From: Runella rosea
GTDB taxonomy: Bacteria > Bacteroidota > Bacteroidia > Cytophagales > Spirosomataceae
Direction of reading: 5' to 3'
Assembly: GCF_003325355.1 (NCBI RefSeq)
Contig: NZ_CP030850.1
Location: 1,674,001-1,738,000 of the forward strand
Length of the DNA stretch: 64,000 bases
Shown: in pieces, positions 8,439 to 16,318 of the stretch
Numbering within the stretch: position 1 is the stretch's first letter
Layout of the letters: every line of letters begins with the position of its first letter
The notes under the pieces: generated by a model
The model's database searches: none
What the model was told of the DNA's origin: nothing
Seen by the model: only the letters and a program-made list of their open reading frames with translations
Program-made: the position numbers and the translations under genes

Positions 8439-9524
8439 TTAGACCGTCAACAAGCGCCAAATCCCGCAGAAAAGAAACAAAATCAACGCCACTGGGGTGA
8501 GCACTTTCCAGCAGAGAAACATGAGTTGATCTACGCGCAAACGCGGGAACGTCCAACGAACCCACATCTGAATGAGAATGGCAAAACCCGCTTTAAAAAT
8601 CAGCCAAAAAGCTCCCGTCACGTTGCCCCAAATGGTACCCGGGGCACCGCTCGTCCAGTCGGCAAGGCGAAGCGGGCCAATATTGGGCAACGGTGTATTC
8701 CAACTTCCTAAAAACAGAATGGCCCCCAACAACGACACCAACAGCATCATGGCGTATTCTGACAAAAACAGCAGCGCCCAGCGCATTCCAGAATATTCCG
8801 TGTGGAATCCTCCCACGAGTTCCGACTCTCCTTCGGGGATGTCGAAAGGAGCGCGGTTACATTCAGCTAATGTTGTGATAAAGAACACAATGTAGGCGAT
8901 AATCAAAAAGGGACTTCTGACGATATTCCAACTTAAAAAACCACCGACCCGCGTAATATCAACGCCCATTGATTTTAACCCAAACAGATATGTAATTTCG
9001 TCAGAATAAATCCCTTGTTGATAACTTATGGTCTGCAAATCAAGCGTCTGGGCCGTCATCACAACGCACAATATGACCAACCCCAGCGGGATTTCGTACG
9101 AGATAATTTGGGCCACGGAACGAACTGCCCCAAAAAGCGCAAATTTATTGTTGGAACCCCAGCCCGCCATCAAAATCCCGATTACATCCACGGAGATAAT
9201 CGTCATCAAATAAAATATCCCGACTGACGTAGTAGAGCCCTGTAAATCAGGACTTAACGGAAGCACGGCATAACCTGCAAAGATAGCCGTAAAAATTACT
9301 AACGGGGCCAACAGAAACAACTTTCGGTCGGCAGTGGCGGGAACGATGTCTTCTTTTTGGAGAAGTTTGAGCAAATCAGCGATGAGTTGTAGCAAGCCCC
9401 ATTTCCCTACTTCCATCGGGCCCATGCGGTCCTGAATAAAAGCGGAGACTTTACGTTCCAAATATACCCCCACCACTACGGAGGAAAGGGCCATTATCAA
9501 GAAGATGGGCAGCGTTACGGGCAT
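8439..9524 (-). CDS. nuoH: NADH-quinone oxidoreductase subunit H
   Basis: Membrane subunit H of respiratory complex I, 361 residues with about eight transmembrane helices. Diagnostic segments are YLERKVSAFIQDRMGP near the start, the quinone-chamber segment with LLQLIADLLKLLQKED, and RAPFDIPEGESELVGG in the middle, with its conserved acidic cluster. It forms part of the quinone-binding chamber and the link to the proton channels. It is unusual that no other nuo gene adjoins it: menB lies upstream and valS downstream, and it has its own promoter. All key motifs look intact, so it is probably functional with the remaining subunits encoded elsewhere. Confidence 0.95.
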   Translation of the reverse strand: MPVTLPIFLIMALSSVVVGVYLERKVSAFIQDRMGPMEVGKWGLLQLIADLLKLLQKEDIVPATADRKLFLLAPLVIFTAIFAGYAVLPLSPDLQGSTTSVGIFYLMTIISVDVIGILMAGWGSNNKFALFGAVRSVAQIISYEIPLGLVILCVVMTAQTLDLQTISYQQGIYSDEITYLFGLKSMGVDITRVGGFLSWNIVRSPFLIIAYIVFFITTLAECNRAPFDIPEGESELVGGFHTEYSGMRWALLFLSEYAMMLLVSLLGAILFLGSWNTPLPNIGPLRLADWTSGAPGTIWGNVTGAFWLIFKAGFAILIQMWVRWTFPRLRVDQLMFLCWKVLTPVALILFLFCGIWRLLTV

Positions 9525-9546
9525 GGGTACTCGCGAAAAATTTGCC

Positions 9547-9578
9547 CAAAACTACGCAAAAATCCCAAAAATTGGCAA
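9547..9578 (-). promoter_or_regulatory. nuoH promoter
   Basis: On the minus strand TTG (9578-9576) is followed after 21 nt by TAGTTTTG (9554-9547), which fits the Bacteroidota -33/-7 pattern. It lies 23 bp before the nuoH ATG and supports nuoH as a separate transcription unit. Confidence 0.55.
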
Positions 9579-9653
9579 TTTGTCAATCTTTCAGACAAAG
9601 CCAATTTCACTTTCACTATGTCTTTTGTATATAGTGCCTTCTGCGAAGTTTTA

Positions 9654-10490
9654 TTACGAGAATCGCTCAAACTTATCCCAGTTGGGTTTGCGTTTTTCTA
9701 GGAACGCATCGCGCCCCTCTTGCGCCTCTTCGGTCATGTAGCCCAAGCGCGTCGCTTCTCCTGCAAACAATTGCTGCCCGACCAAGCCGTCGTCTACGAG
9801 GTTAAAAGCAAATTTCAACATCCGGATCGCCATTGGGCTCTTTCCAAGAATTTCCTGTGCCCATTGGAAGGCCGTATCTTCCAGCTCTTCGTGCGGAACC
9901 ACGGCGTTGACCATACCCATTTCGAAGGCTTCTTGGGCCGAATAACTACGCCCCAAAAAGAAAATTTCACGGGCACGTTTCTGGCCAATCATCCGTGCCA
10001 AATAGGCCGAACCGTATCCTGCGTCATAACTAGCAACATCAGCATCGGTTTGTTTAAAAATCGCGTGTTCTTTGCTGGCTAACGTCAGGTCGCAGACAAC
10101 GTGCAAGCTATGTCCACCACCTACGGCCCAACCTGGCACAACCGCAATCACGGGTTTGGTCATAAAACGGATTTGGCGTTGTACTTCCAAAATATTGAGG
10201 CGGTCGCGGCCATCTTCGGCGCGATAGCCACCTTTTTGACGGGCTTTTTGGTCTCCTCCCGAACAAAATGCCCAAATGCCATCTTTGGGCGATGGTCCCT
10301 CACCCGACAACAACACCACCCCTACTTTGGGGTCGTGGGTAGCATCACCAAAGGCATCGAGGAGTTCGAAGGTAGTTTTGGGACGGAAGGCATTGCGCAC
10401 TTCAGGGCGGTTAAACGCGATGCGAGCTACTCCGTCGCATTTTTTGTAAGTAATATCCGTATATTCTTTGGCCGTAATCCAGTTTGGCAT
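9654..10490 (-). CDS. menB: 1,4-dihydroxy-2-naphthoyl-CoA synthase
   Basis: Crotonase-fold enzyme of 278 residues that cyclises o-succinylbenzoyl-CoA in menaquinone synthesis. The oxyanion-hole loop FCSGGDQ (75-81), the segment VVPGWAVGGGHSLH (117-130) and the catalytic SYDAGYGS (154-161) are visible. The motif QTDADV at 147-152 carries Asp149 where bicarbonate-dependent MenB enzymes have Gly. By family knowledge this marks the bicarbonate-independent class (as in Mycobacterium). No other men gene is adjacent. It links functionally, though not as an operon, with nuoH and the type II NADH dehydrogenase in this window, both of which reduce menaquinone in such organisms. Confidence 0.96.
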   Translation of the reverse strand: MPNWITAKEYTDITYKKCDGVARIAFNRPEVRNAFRPKTTFELLDAFGDATHDPKVGVVLLSGEGPSPKDGIWAFCSGGDQKARQKGGYRAEDGRDRLNILEVQRQIRFMTKPVIAVVPGWAVGGGHSLHVVCDLTLASKEHAIFKQTDADVASYDAGYGSAYLARMIGQKRAREIFFLGRSYSAQEAFEMGMVNAVVPHEELEDTAFQWAQEILGKSPMAIRMLKFAFNLVDDGLVGQQLFAGEATRLGYMTEEAQEGRDAFLEKRKPNWDKFERFS

Positions 10491-10512
10491 AGCGATGTTT
10501 TTTTTCTACAAA

Positions 10513-11040
10513 TTATCGGTTTAAAAAATAGTTTCTAAATAATTGCATCTCTTGGATTTCTATCTCCACGTATTTGTCAAATATTTTCTCTCCCACTTGC
10601 GAGCGCAACGCGGAGATGCCCACATCGATCAAGCGTAGCCCCTGCTCGGTCAGCAAAATATTGTCATACGCCAAACCGCCAATGTCCGAAGGACGTTTTA
10701 AGTCTCGATGTACGAAACCTGCCTGATGTAACTCTCGAAGTTCGTCTTCAAAAACATCCAACCATAATTCCCGCACTTCTACTTCATAAGCCCTAAAATC
10801 CATGGGACGGATACGCTCCATCACGAGCATTTCGGCTTGTATCTCATCGTTGTAGTCTAGCCGGATAAATTTGACTATCAATTCATTAACCGTATTGGCA
10901 AACTTCATCTTTTCGGCTTCAGAGCCAAGGTCAGAGCGCGTATCGCCCGTAAACAGCTTTGCTACTTCCGTATCCGAAAGCACAATCACGGTGTTGTTGG
11001 CACCCGAAGAAAGTTTACGAGGGTATTTCATGGTTATCAT
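10513..11040 (-). CDS. Minimal protein-kinase-fold protein
   Basis: Only 175 residues, but with recognisable kinase motifs: a lysine in TEVAKLF (K28), the catalytic loop HRDLK (111-115), an asparagine at 127 in YDNILL, and DVG (139-141) in place of DFG. About eleven extra residues separate HRDLK from the asparagine. No glycine-rich loop of normal form and no C-lobe beyond the DVG region are present, so it is far smaller than a eukaryotic-type kinase. It could be a small Ser/Thr or small-molecule kinase, or a degenerate one. It starts 3 bp after the yidD stop, so the two are co-transcribed. A second in-frame ATG lies at 11031. Confidence 0.6.
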   Translation of the reverse strand: MITMKYPRKLSSGANNTVIVLSDTEVAKLFTGDTRSDLGSEAEKMKFANTVNELIVKFIRLDYNDEIQAEMLVMERIRPMDFRAYEVEVRELWLDVFEDELRELHQAGFVHRDLKRPSDIGGLAYDNILLTEQGLRLIDVGISALRSQVGEKIFDKYVEIEIQEMQLFRNYFLNR

Positions 11041-11043
11041 TTT

Positions 11044-11253
11044 TTAAGGTACGGGATCATACCCATGCCCGCCCCACGGGTGGCAACTTGCAATGCGCTT
11101 GAGTCCCAACCAACCGCCTTTCAATGCGCCGTGTTTCTGAACAGCCTGAATCATGTAGTGCGAGCAGGTCGGCGTATAGCGGCACGAATTGGGCAGATAA
11201 GGCGAAAGCGCCACCTGATAAGCCCGTACAATGAAGATGAGGATAGTTTTCAT
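11044..11253 (-). CDS. yidD: Membrane protein insertion efficiency factor YidD
   Basis: This 69-residue protein has the whole YidD signature: an N-terminal amphipathic/hydrophobic helix, the [17 protein letters not shown] block with its conserved cysteines, and [13 protein letters not shown] at the end. YidD assists YidC-dependent insertion of membrane proteins. In many bacteria it lies beside rnpA and yidC. Here it is in an operon with the mini-kinase gene and 18 kb from yidC. Confidence 0.95.
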   Translation of the reverse strand: MKTILIFIVRAYQVALSPYLPNSCRYTPTCSHYMIQAVQKHGALKGGWLGLKRIASCHPWGGHGYDPVP

Positions 11254-11318
11254 AGTTGGATTAAGTCCCTCTTCGATGTGGAGAGGGATTTAGGACGGTC
11301 CGCCGCGCGGTGAGGCTT

Positions 11319-12215
11319 TTACCACAATTGATTCGGGTACTTCCCCTCCTCATGCAGTTTTTTCAATGCCGCCTGCACGGTGGGTTTATCTTCTGGATAG
11401 GTGACGCCAAACCATTCGGAAGCGTTAGGAATGACTTTAAGTTTACCTAAGCCACTCTTAATCAAATGGGTAGCTACTACCGGAATATAAAACTCCGCTT
11501 TGGGTGCATTGTAGTTATTGCGGGCATAATCAGAGAAAAGTGTCTGGGTAATGGGGAAAACAGATGGCTTAAAACCCCAAAAATTCATCGAAACGGGCGT
11601 TTCGGGGCCAAGTTCGGTAAGCTCGCCGCTTTCTTCAAAATAGATTTTTCCTTCCTGCGGAAAAATTTTGGTGCGCTCAGTCACCACGTCCAAATAACCT
11701 TCATCGTTGACTTCACACACCCCCCGCGACACAGTACCGTTTTCCGACAGGGTCTTTTTGACTTCGTACGCAATCAGCGTATGCTCGCTGTCGTCTGCGC
11801 TGGTGTTGAGGAAATCCGACACGAGTTGAAAGGCTTCGAGTCCATAAAAATCATCGGCGTTGATGATAGCAAAAGGCGTTTGGGTCTGTTCCCAGCCACA
11901 CAGCATGGCATGGCCTGTTCCCCAAGGTTTGGCGCGTTCGATTTCTCCTAACTCCACGGGCACGTAGCTTTGGAAGCCCTGAATGGCGTAATCGTAGTCA
12001 ATTTTTCCTTTGAGTTTGGGACCAAATACTTCTTCAAAATCAGCACGAAGTTCTTCGCGAATAATAAAGACAACTTTGCCAAAACCAGCCCGGATGGCGT
12101 CGTAGAGAGAGTAGTCAATGATGGTTTCGCCGTTGGGGCCAAATTGGTCGAGTTGTTTGATTCCGCCGTAGCGGCTGCCCATGCCAGCGGCAAGTATTAA
12201 GAGGGTGGGTTTCAT
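11319..12215 (-). CDS. Sugar-phosphate nucleotidyltransferase
   Basis: Protein of 298 residues with the nucleotidyltransferase signature LAAGMGSRYGG at residues 8-18, a lysine-containing KQLDQFGPNGE segment and the metal-binding INADDFYG. It belongs to the NTP_transferase fold that makes NDP-sugars from NTP and sugar-1-phosphate. The exact sugar is not readable. No acetyltransferase or left-handed beta-helix domain is attached. It precedes yidD on the same strand (65-bp gap) and follows the small gene at 12239-12382. Confidence 0.8.
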   Translation of the reverse strand: MKPTLLILAAGMGSRYGGIKQLDQFGPNGETIIDYSLYDAIRAGFGKVVFIIREELRADFEEVFGPKLKGKIDYDYAIQGFQSYVPVELGEIERAKPWGTGHAMLCGWEQTQTPFAIINADDFYGLEAFQLVSDFLNTSADDSEHTLIAYEVKKTLSENGTVSRGVCEVNDEGYLDVVTERTKIFPQEGKIYFEESGELTELGPETPVSMNFWGFKPSVFPITQTLFSDYARNNYNAPKAEFYIPVVATHLIKSGLGKLKVIPNASEWFGVTYPEDKPTVQAALKKLHEEGKYPNQLW

Positions 12216-12238
12216 TGAGTTAAATTATAGTGACTGAA

Positions 12239-12382
12239 TTACTTCTTTTGAGCCTTAGGTGACACATCATTTGTTAATTTCCTCTTTTTTTCAGCTTCAA
12301 GTTCCGCAGGAATATGATGATACGCTTTTAATAAAGCTTTCTCTATCTTTTCAAATAAAGGCTCTCTTCTAATTATTTTCAT
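12239..12382 (-). CDS. 47-residue basic protein overlapping the zeta-like gene
   Basis: An ATG at 12382 opens a 47-codon ORF that overlaps the 3' end of the zeta-toxin-like gene by 14 bp. The product is charged and helical, with about 14 lysine or arginine residues and a lysine-rich tail (KAQKK at the end). The overlap argues for translational coupling. It may be an accessory or antidote partner of the zeta-like protein, but antitoxins of zeta usually lie upstream, so this is only a guess. Confidence 0.5.
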   Translation of the reverse strand: MKIIRREPLFEKIEKALLKAYHHIPAELEAEKKRKLTNDVSPKAQKK

Positions 12383-12958
12383 TGTCCTTGATTTTTAACC
12401 AAATATCAGAGTTTTCAACTATAACATTTCCATCGGGCAACTTTTCGGCAATCCTTAGAGGATGCCCTTCGGTATAATCAGAGTTATCAAAAGGTACCCA
12501 TTTATCAACAATGGGAATAAACAATTCCTTTAAATTTTTTATCCCCTTCCAATATCGCCTTATAACGACCTCATTGGGAATATAATGACCGCCCTGCCTA
12601 ACACGACGAGCCACTCTTTCAATGGCATGACTGGGTCCTTCCAACCAAAAATAAATCAATATAGCTTCGTATCCCAGTTTCTTAGCTTTATGAACGAGAT
12701 GAACATACGATTTTGTTGAAAGAGTTGTTTCTATCACAAAACTCTCTACGTTAGCAAGGCATTTCTCAATATCGCTCAGCATTTGCCTACCAGCCCAGCC
12801 TGTAAGGCCGCCGATTCGGGTGACAGGGGATTAATTGTAGCGGCGATTAAATCCGCATTTATAAAAGTTGTAACATGAAATACGTCTGGCAAAAGCACTT
12901 TAACCGCAGTCGTCTTCCCTGCCCCGTTTGGCCCAGCGATGATGTATAAATCAGGCAT
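12369..12958 (-). pseudogene. Zeta-toxin-like P-loop kinase, frameshifted
   Basis: Two reading frames together make one small zeta-toxin-family protein. The first part (12958 to about 12796) has the Walker A motif GPNGAGKTT and the INADLIA segment. The second (about 12795 to 12369) continues from RQML with FVIETTLS, a hydrophobic YEAILIYFWL strand and an arginine-rich RVARRVRQGGHYIP lid. The break coincides with a tandem 5-bp repeat, CCAGC twice at 12790-12799 on the plus strand. Removing one copy restores a continuous frame reading ...QAGRQML..., as expected for the family. As it stands the first frame stops after 60 residues. The start is 4 bp from the nadA stop. Restart at the ATG at 12782 would give a product without a P-loop. 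Confidence 0.8.
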
Positions 12959-12961
12959 CCG

Positions 12962-13960
12962 TTACAAATTCTTGCTCATCTCCAGCATTCGATTGACGGA
13001 TTCGTAGGCTTTCAGACGAATGTCTTCTGGAACGGTGATTTCGGGTTGCTCGTACAGAAGGGCGTTGTATAGTTTTTCGACCGTGTTCATCTTCATATAC
13101 GGACACTCGCTGCACGCGCAGGTATTGTTTTCGGTGGCGGGGGCGGGAATGATTTTCTTGCCCGTTCCTGCTGCTGCCTGTTTCATTTTGTGCAAAATTC
13201 CCGCTTCGGTGGCTACTATGAACTCATCATGCGGCGTTTCCGCCACGAATTTCAGAATAGCGGTGGTTGAGCCCACAAAATCGGCCTGAAGCAGGATGTT
13301 GTCTTTGCATTCAGGATGCGCTACCAGCAAGGCATTCGGGTATTTTTCACGCAGGGCTTTCAGTTTTGCTTCCGAAATATCAACGTGAACGATACAGGCG
13401 CCGTCCCACAACACCATATCACGGCCCGTTTTCTTGGCTACGTACCGCCCTAAATTGGCGTCGGGTGCAAAGATAATTTTTTGGTCTTTGGGCAATTGCT
13501 CCACAATCTTGACGGCATTGGACGAAGTCACGATGATGTCGGACAATGCCTTGATTTCGGCCGAACAGTTGATATAAGAAAGTACCAAATGATCGGGATA
13601 TTGCGCTTTGAAAGCCGCAAACTTATCAGCAGGGGCCGAGTCGGCCAATGAACAGCCCGCGTTCAGGTCAGGAATCACAACTTTTTTTTCAGGGCTAAGG
13701 ATTTTGGCCGTTTCACCCATGAAGTGTACCCCGCAAAAAACAATCATGTCGGCAGGAGTAGCAGCGGCCTGCTGTGAAAGCCCGAGGCTATCGCCGATGT
13801 AATCGGCCAAGTCTTGAATGGCACCATCGACGTAGTAATGCGCCAAAATAACGGCATTTTTTTCTTTACGAAGCCGATTGATTTCTGCCACTAAATCTAC
13901 TTCTGGCGCAACTGCTTCGCGCACGTATCCATATTTTTGTACTTGTTCAAGGATTTCCAT
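12962..13960 (-). CDS. nadA: Quinolinate synthase A
   Basis: This 332-residue enzyme condenses iminoaspartate with dihydroxyacetone phosphate to give quinolinate for NAD synthesis. The three pseudo-repeats are visible: [11 protein letters not shown] near the N-terminus, [15 protein letters not shown] with the first cluster cysteine, and [18 protein letters not shown] near the C-terminus with cysteines for the [4Fe-4S] cluster. Length and motifs are normal. nadB and nadC are not adjacent. The zeta-like pseudogene follows immediately. A TAAGTTTG promoter box lies 20 bp before the ATG. Confidence 0.96.
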   Translation of the reverse strand: MEILEQVQKYGYVREAVAPEVDLVAEINRLRKEKNAVILAHYYVDGAIQDLADYIGDSLGLSQQAAATPADMIVFCGVHFMGETAKILSPEKKVVIPDLNAGCSLADSAPADKFAAFKAQYPDHLVLSYINCSAEIKALSDIIVTSSNAVKIVEQLPKDQKIIFAPDANLGRYVAKKTGRDMVLWDGACIVHVDISEAKLKALREKYPNALLVAHPECKDNILLQADFVGSTTAILKFVAETPHDEFIVATEAGILHKMKQAAAGTGKKIIPAPATENNTCACSECPYMKMNTVEKLYNALLYEQPEITVPEDIRLKAYESVNRMLEMSKNL

Positions 13961-13979
13961 TTTCGTCTGATATTTGGCC

Positions 13980-13987
13980 CAAACTTA
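13980..13987 (-). promoter_or_regulatory. nadA promoter -7 box
   Basis: The minus strand reads TAAGTTTG, a full match to TAnnTTTG, 20 bp before the nadA start. No clear -33 element was found. Confidence 0.5.
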
Positions 13988-14091
13988 CGCAATTTGTTGT
14001 TTGATTTTAAGCAGATTTTTGGGTTTTTGGGTTGTTCGTCCTAAGTTAATGACTACTTTGCTGATTATTTAACAAAACCACACCTCTAAAA

Positions 14092-14523
14092 ATGCCTTGG
14101 GCAAAATATATTTCAGTCGTATTGGCAAGCATGGTCAAGTTTGTAGCAGGCCCATTGGCAGGGCTGGCACTCAGCCTAAGTTGGTGGGAAACGGCCATTT
14201 GCACCGTGGTGGGCATGATGCTCAGCGTGGTTATTTTCGTATTTTTGGGCAGCGCCATTCAACAATTGATGGCCCGCTATCGGAAAACCCAACCCCGTCT
14301 TTTTAGCAAGCGTTCACGGTTGGCCGTTAGGGTATGGAAGAAATCAGGGATGACAGGCATTGCCTTGCTTACGCCTCTGCTTTTTACGCCCATCGGCGGT
14401 ACGTTGATTGCCGTGTCGTTCAAAGTACCCCGCCTGACCGTCATTGCTCAGATGCTACTCTGGGGTACAATTTGGGGCGTCATCATGTCGTTTGGCCTGT
14501 TTCAGTTTCGTAGTCTTGTCTAA
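14092..14523 (+). CDS. Small polytopic membrane protein
   Basis: This 143-residue protein has about four hydrophobic segments. A basic cytoplasmic loop (roughly 62-86, rich in Arg and Lys) separates two helical pairs. The second pair carries LTPLLFTPIGGTLIA, a proline- and glycine-bearing membrane motif reminiscent of small export or DedA-like proteins. I do not recognise a specific family with confidence. It is a single-gene unit followed by a strong hairpin. Confidence 0.65.
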   Translation: MPWAKYISVVLASMVKFVAGPLAGLALSLSWWETAICTVVGMMLSVVIFVFLGSAIQQLMARYRKTQPRLFSKRSRLAVRVWKKSGMTGIALLTPLLFTPIGGTLIAVSFKVPRLTVIAQMLLWGTIWGVIMSFGLFQFRSLV

Positions 14524-14540
14524 CAATCATTCGAAAAAAC

Positions 14541-14573
14541 AACGGTCTGGCGGTTTTGAACCGTCAGACCGTT
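14541..14573. terminator. 15-bp terminator hairpin
   Basis: The arms 14541-14555 and 14559-14573 pair with a single G-U wobble around a 3-nt loop. It lies 17 bp after the membrane-protein stop and before the convergent Uma2 gene, so it can serve both. Confidence 0.75.
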
Positions 14574-14610
14574 AGAAACCGTATGTTTCAGTTTTAGGAT
14601 TTTTTGAGGA

Positions 14611-15156
14611 TTAAGCAAAAATTGCGTTGGCACTCAACTCAAATTCGGGAAGAATCGGCTGGGCCGAACAAATATCATCATCGGTGCAGATTTGTACGTG
14701 CTTACGTGAAGTGTAGACATGAACTGTTTTATTTTCAGGATAAATCAACCACATAACTTTGACTCCTGCTTTAAAATACTCAGCCGTTTTTTCTTCGACT
14801 TTATTGGCGTTGTCGGTTCCAGAAATAATCTCTATCACAAATTCTGGTATCTCATCTTCACCTAGTTTCGTTCTTTTTATTTGCTCTTTAGAAAGATATG
14901 CTATATCGGGTCTTCTCATTTGAATACCGGTAAGCTGTACATCATATTCTGAAATCAAAGTACCTGATTTCCAAAAACCCTTTTCAATAAAAAGCTGATT
15001 CAATACCTCGTAGATAAAAACCTGTGTTTTATTCATGCCCACAAATTTGATAAGCTCGCCGTCATTCCATTCGTATTTGTAGCCATCTTCTGGCTCCCAC
15101 GCCATAAACTCTTCCAAGGTTTTGGGCAGAACTGCGGTATCTCTTGCTTCTATCAT
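14611..15156 (-). CDS. Uma2-family (DUF820) PD-(D/E)XK-like protein
   Basis: This 181-residue protein has the Uma2 layout: an EWNDGELIKF segment near the N-terminus, RRPDIAYLSK (Asp84), then EFVIEI (Glu109), which give the PD...ExE/K acid pair of the restriction-endonuclease fold. Family members are widespread in Cytophagales and cyanobacteria, and their biological role is not established. It is a single gene between unrelated neighbours. Three further paralogues lie in the window at 31756, 49368 and 54415. The subfamily resembles none of them closely. Confidence 0.85.
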   Translation of the reverse strand: MIEARDTAVLPKTLEEFMAWEPEDGYKYEWNDGELIKFVGMNKTQVFIYEVLNQLFIEKGFWKSGTLISEYDVQLTGIQMRRPDIAYLSKEQIKRTKLGEDEIPEFVIEIISGTDNANKVEEKTAEYFKAGVKVMWLIYPENKTVHVYTSRKHVQICTDDDICSAQPILPEFELSANAIFA

Positions 15157-15260
15157 TGGTTTGCCGTGATTATTTTATTCAAAAATAAAATATATTGGCC
15201 AGTTTCCAAAACATAGGAAACCAGCCAATAATTTAAACGTTCAATATAAACGATTTGGGC

Positions 15261-15289
15261 GGAGGGCAGAGGTAAACCCTGCCTCTACC
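15261..15289. repeat. Dispersed CAGAxGTAAA...CCTGCC repeat, copy 1
   Basis: An imperfect inverted-repeat element (GGCAGAGGTAAACCCTGCC plus flank) lies immediately before the stop codon of the SPFH gene. Related copies lie at 18883, 23309 and 23386. It is probably an intergenic miniature repeat. Confidence 0.5.
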
Positions 15290-15291
15290 AT

Positions 15292-16197
15292 TTATTTATC
15301 GCCTAAAATCACGGGTACATTGCCTTTGCCTCCCATGATGATAATCTTGGCGTTGGACGACGCAGCCAACTCTTTTTGGGCCTTGATTTGTTCGTATTGC
15401 AACTGACGGTCGGTCAAACTTTCGGAAATAATGCGCTGATAATCCGCAATTCCCTGCGCTTCCACACGTTTACGCTCGGCTTCCTGTTTTTCTTTGCTTA
15501 GCACAAACTGCATTTTCTGCGATTCCTGCTCGGCATTGATTTTTGACTCAATGGTTTTTTTGACCGACTCGGGCAGGTTGATATTCCGAATCAATACGTT
15601 TTCCAGAAAAATCCCACGGGCTTTAAATTCCTGTTCAATTTGCTTAGAAATACGCGCCTGAAATTCATCACGCTTGGTCGAGTACAATGCCACCGCGTCG
15701 TAATTAACGGCATTGTCACGGATGCGCGTGCGGGTAATGGGCCGTACGATTTTCTCCACGTACGTAGGTCCGATCTCGCGGTAAATTTTGGGCGCTTCAG
15801 AAGGAATAACGCGATAGAGAATCGTTAAATCTATTTCAACCTGAAGTCCGTCGGCCGTCAGAATACGGATCGCGTCGTCGCCTGTTTTATCCCCCTCATC
15901 ATGTACGGCCGACATGGTATAATTTTGGGTTTTGGTATCCAATAACGTAACATCCACGAGCGGGTTAACAAAATTCAAACCACTGCTCAATACGGTATTG
16001 CTTACCTTTCCAAACAGGGATTGAATCCCCACCGAACCCGCATCAACCTGCTTGATACACGACGTAAGAACCCCGAAAATGGCCAAAACAACACCCGCCA
16101 CCTTGACAGGACGGGAAAATTTGGCAAACGCCAACGATGGAGTATTGATCGCAAAGCCTGCTATGACCAAAATCACTCCGATAACAATCAGAAACAT
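15292..16197 (-). CDS. SPFH/prohibitin-family membrane protein
   Basis: Protein of 301 residues. Two hydrophobic segments (about 1-17 and 30-46) precede the SPFH/Band 7 domain, which starts near GSVGIQSLFG. A coiled coil rich in Glu, Arg and Lys follows (about 195-260). The C-terminal stretch NAKIIIMGGKGNVP is typical of prohibitin-like proteins. These form large membrane-associated rings that scaffold or chaperone membrane proteins. Just before the SPFH domain is the sequence LTSC. A shorter paralogue with a lipobox lies at 37279-38076. The gene is monocistronic. Confidence 0.88.
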   Translation of the reverse strand: MFLIVIGVILVIAGFAINTPSLAFAKFSRPVKVAGVVLAIFGVLTSCIKQVDAGSVGIQSLFGKVSNTVLSSGLNFVNPLVDVTLLDTKTQNYTMSAVHDEGDKTGDDAIRILTADGLQVEIDLTILYRVIPSEAPKIYREIGPTYVEKIVRPITRTRIRDNAVNYDAVALYSTKRDEFQARISKQIEQEFKARGIFLENVLIRNINLPESVKKTIESKINAEQESQKMQFVLSKEKQEAERKRVEAQGIADYQRIISESLTDRQLQYEQIKAQKELAASSNAKIIIMGGKGNVPVILGDK

Positions 16198-16318
16198 AAT
16201 AGTTTGGGTTTAAAATTCACCCATAAACGTACACGTTTTCTGGTCTGATTGTACACTATATTGAGGATAGGCTACGGCACGACAGAACTGGTAAAAAAGC
16301 AGGAAGAAAGGCAAGAGC

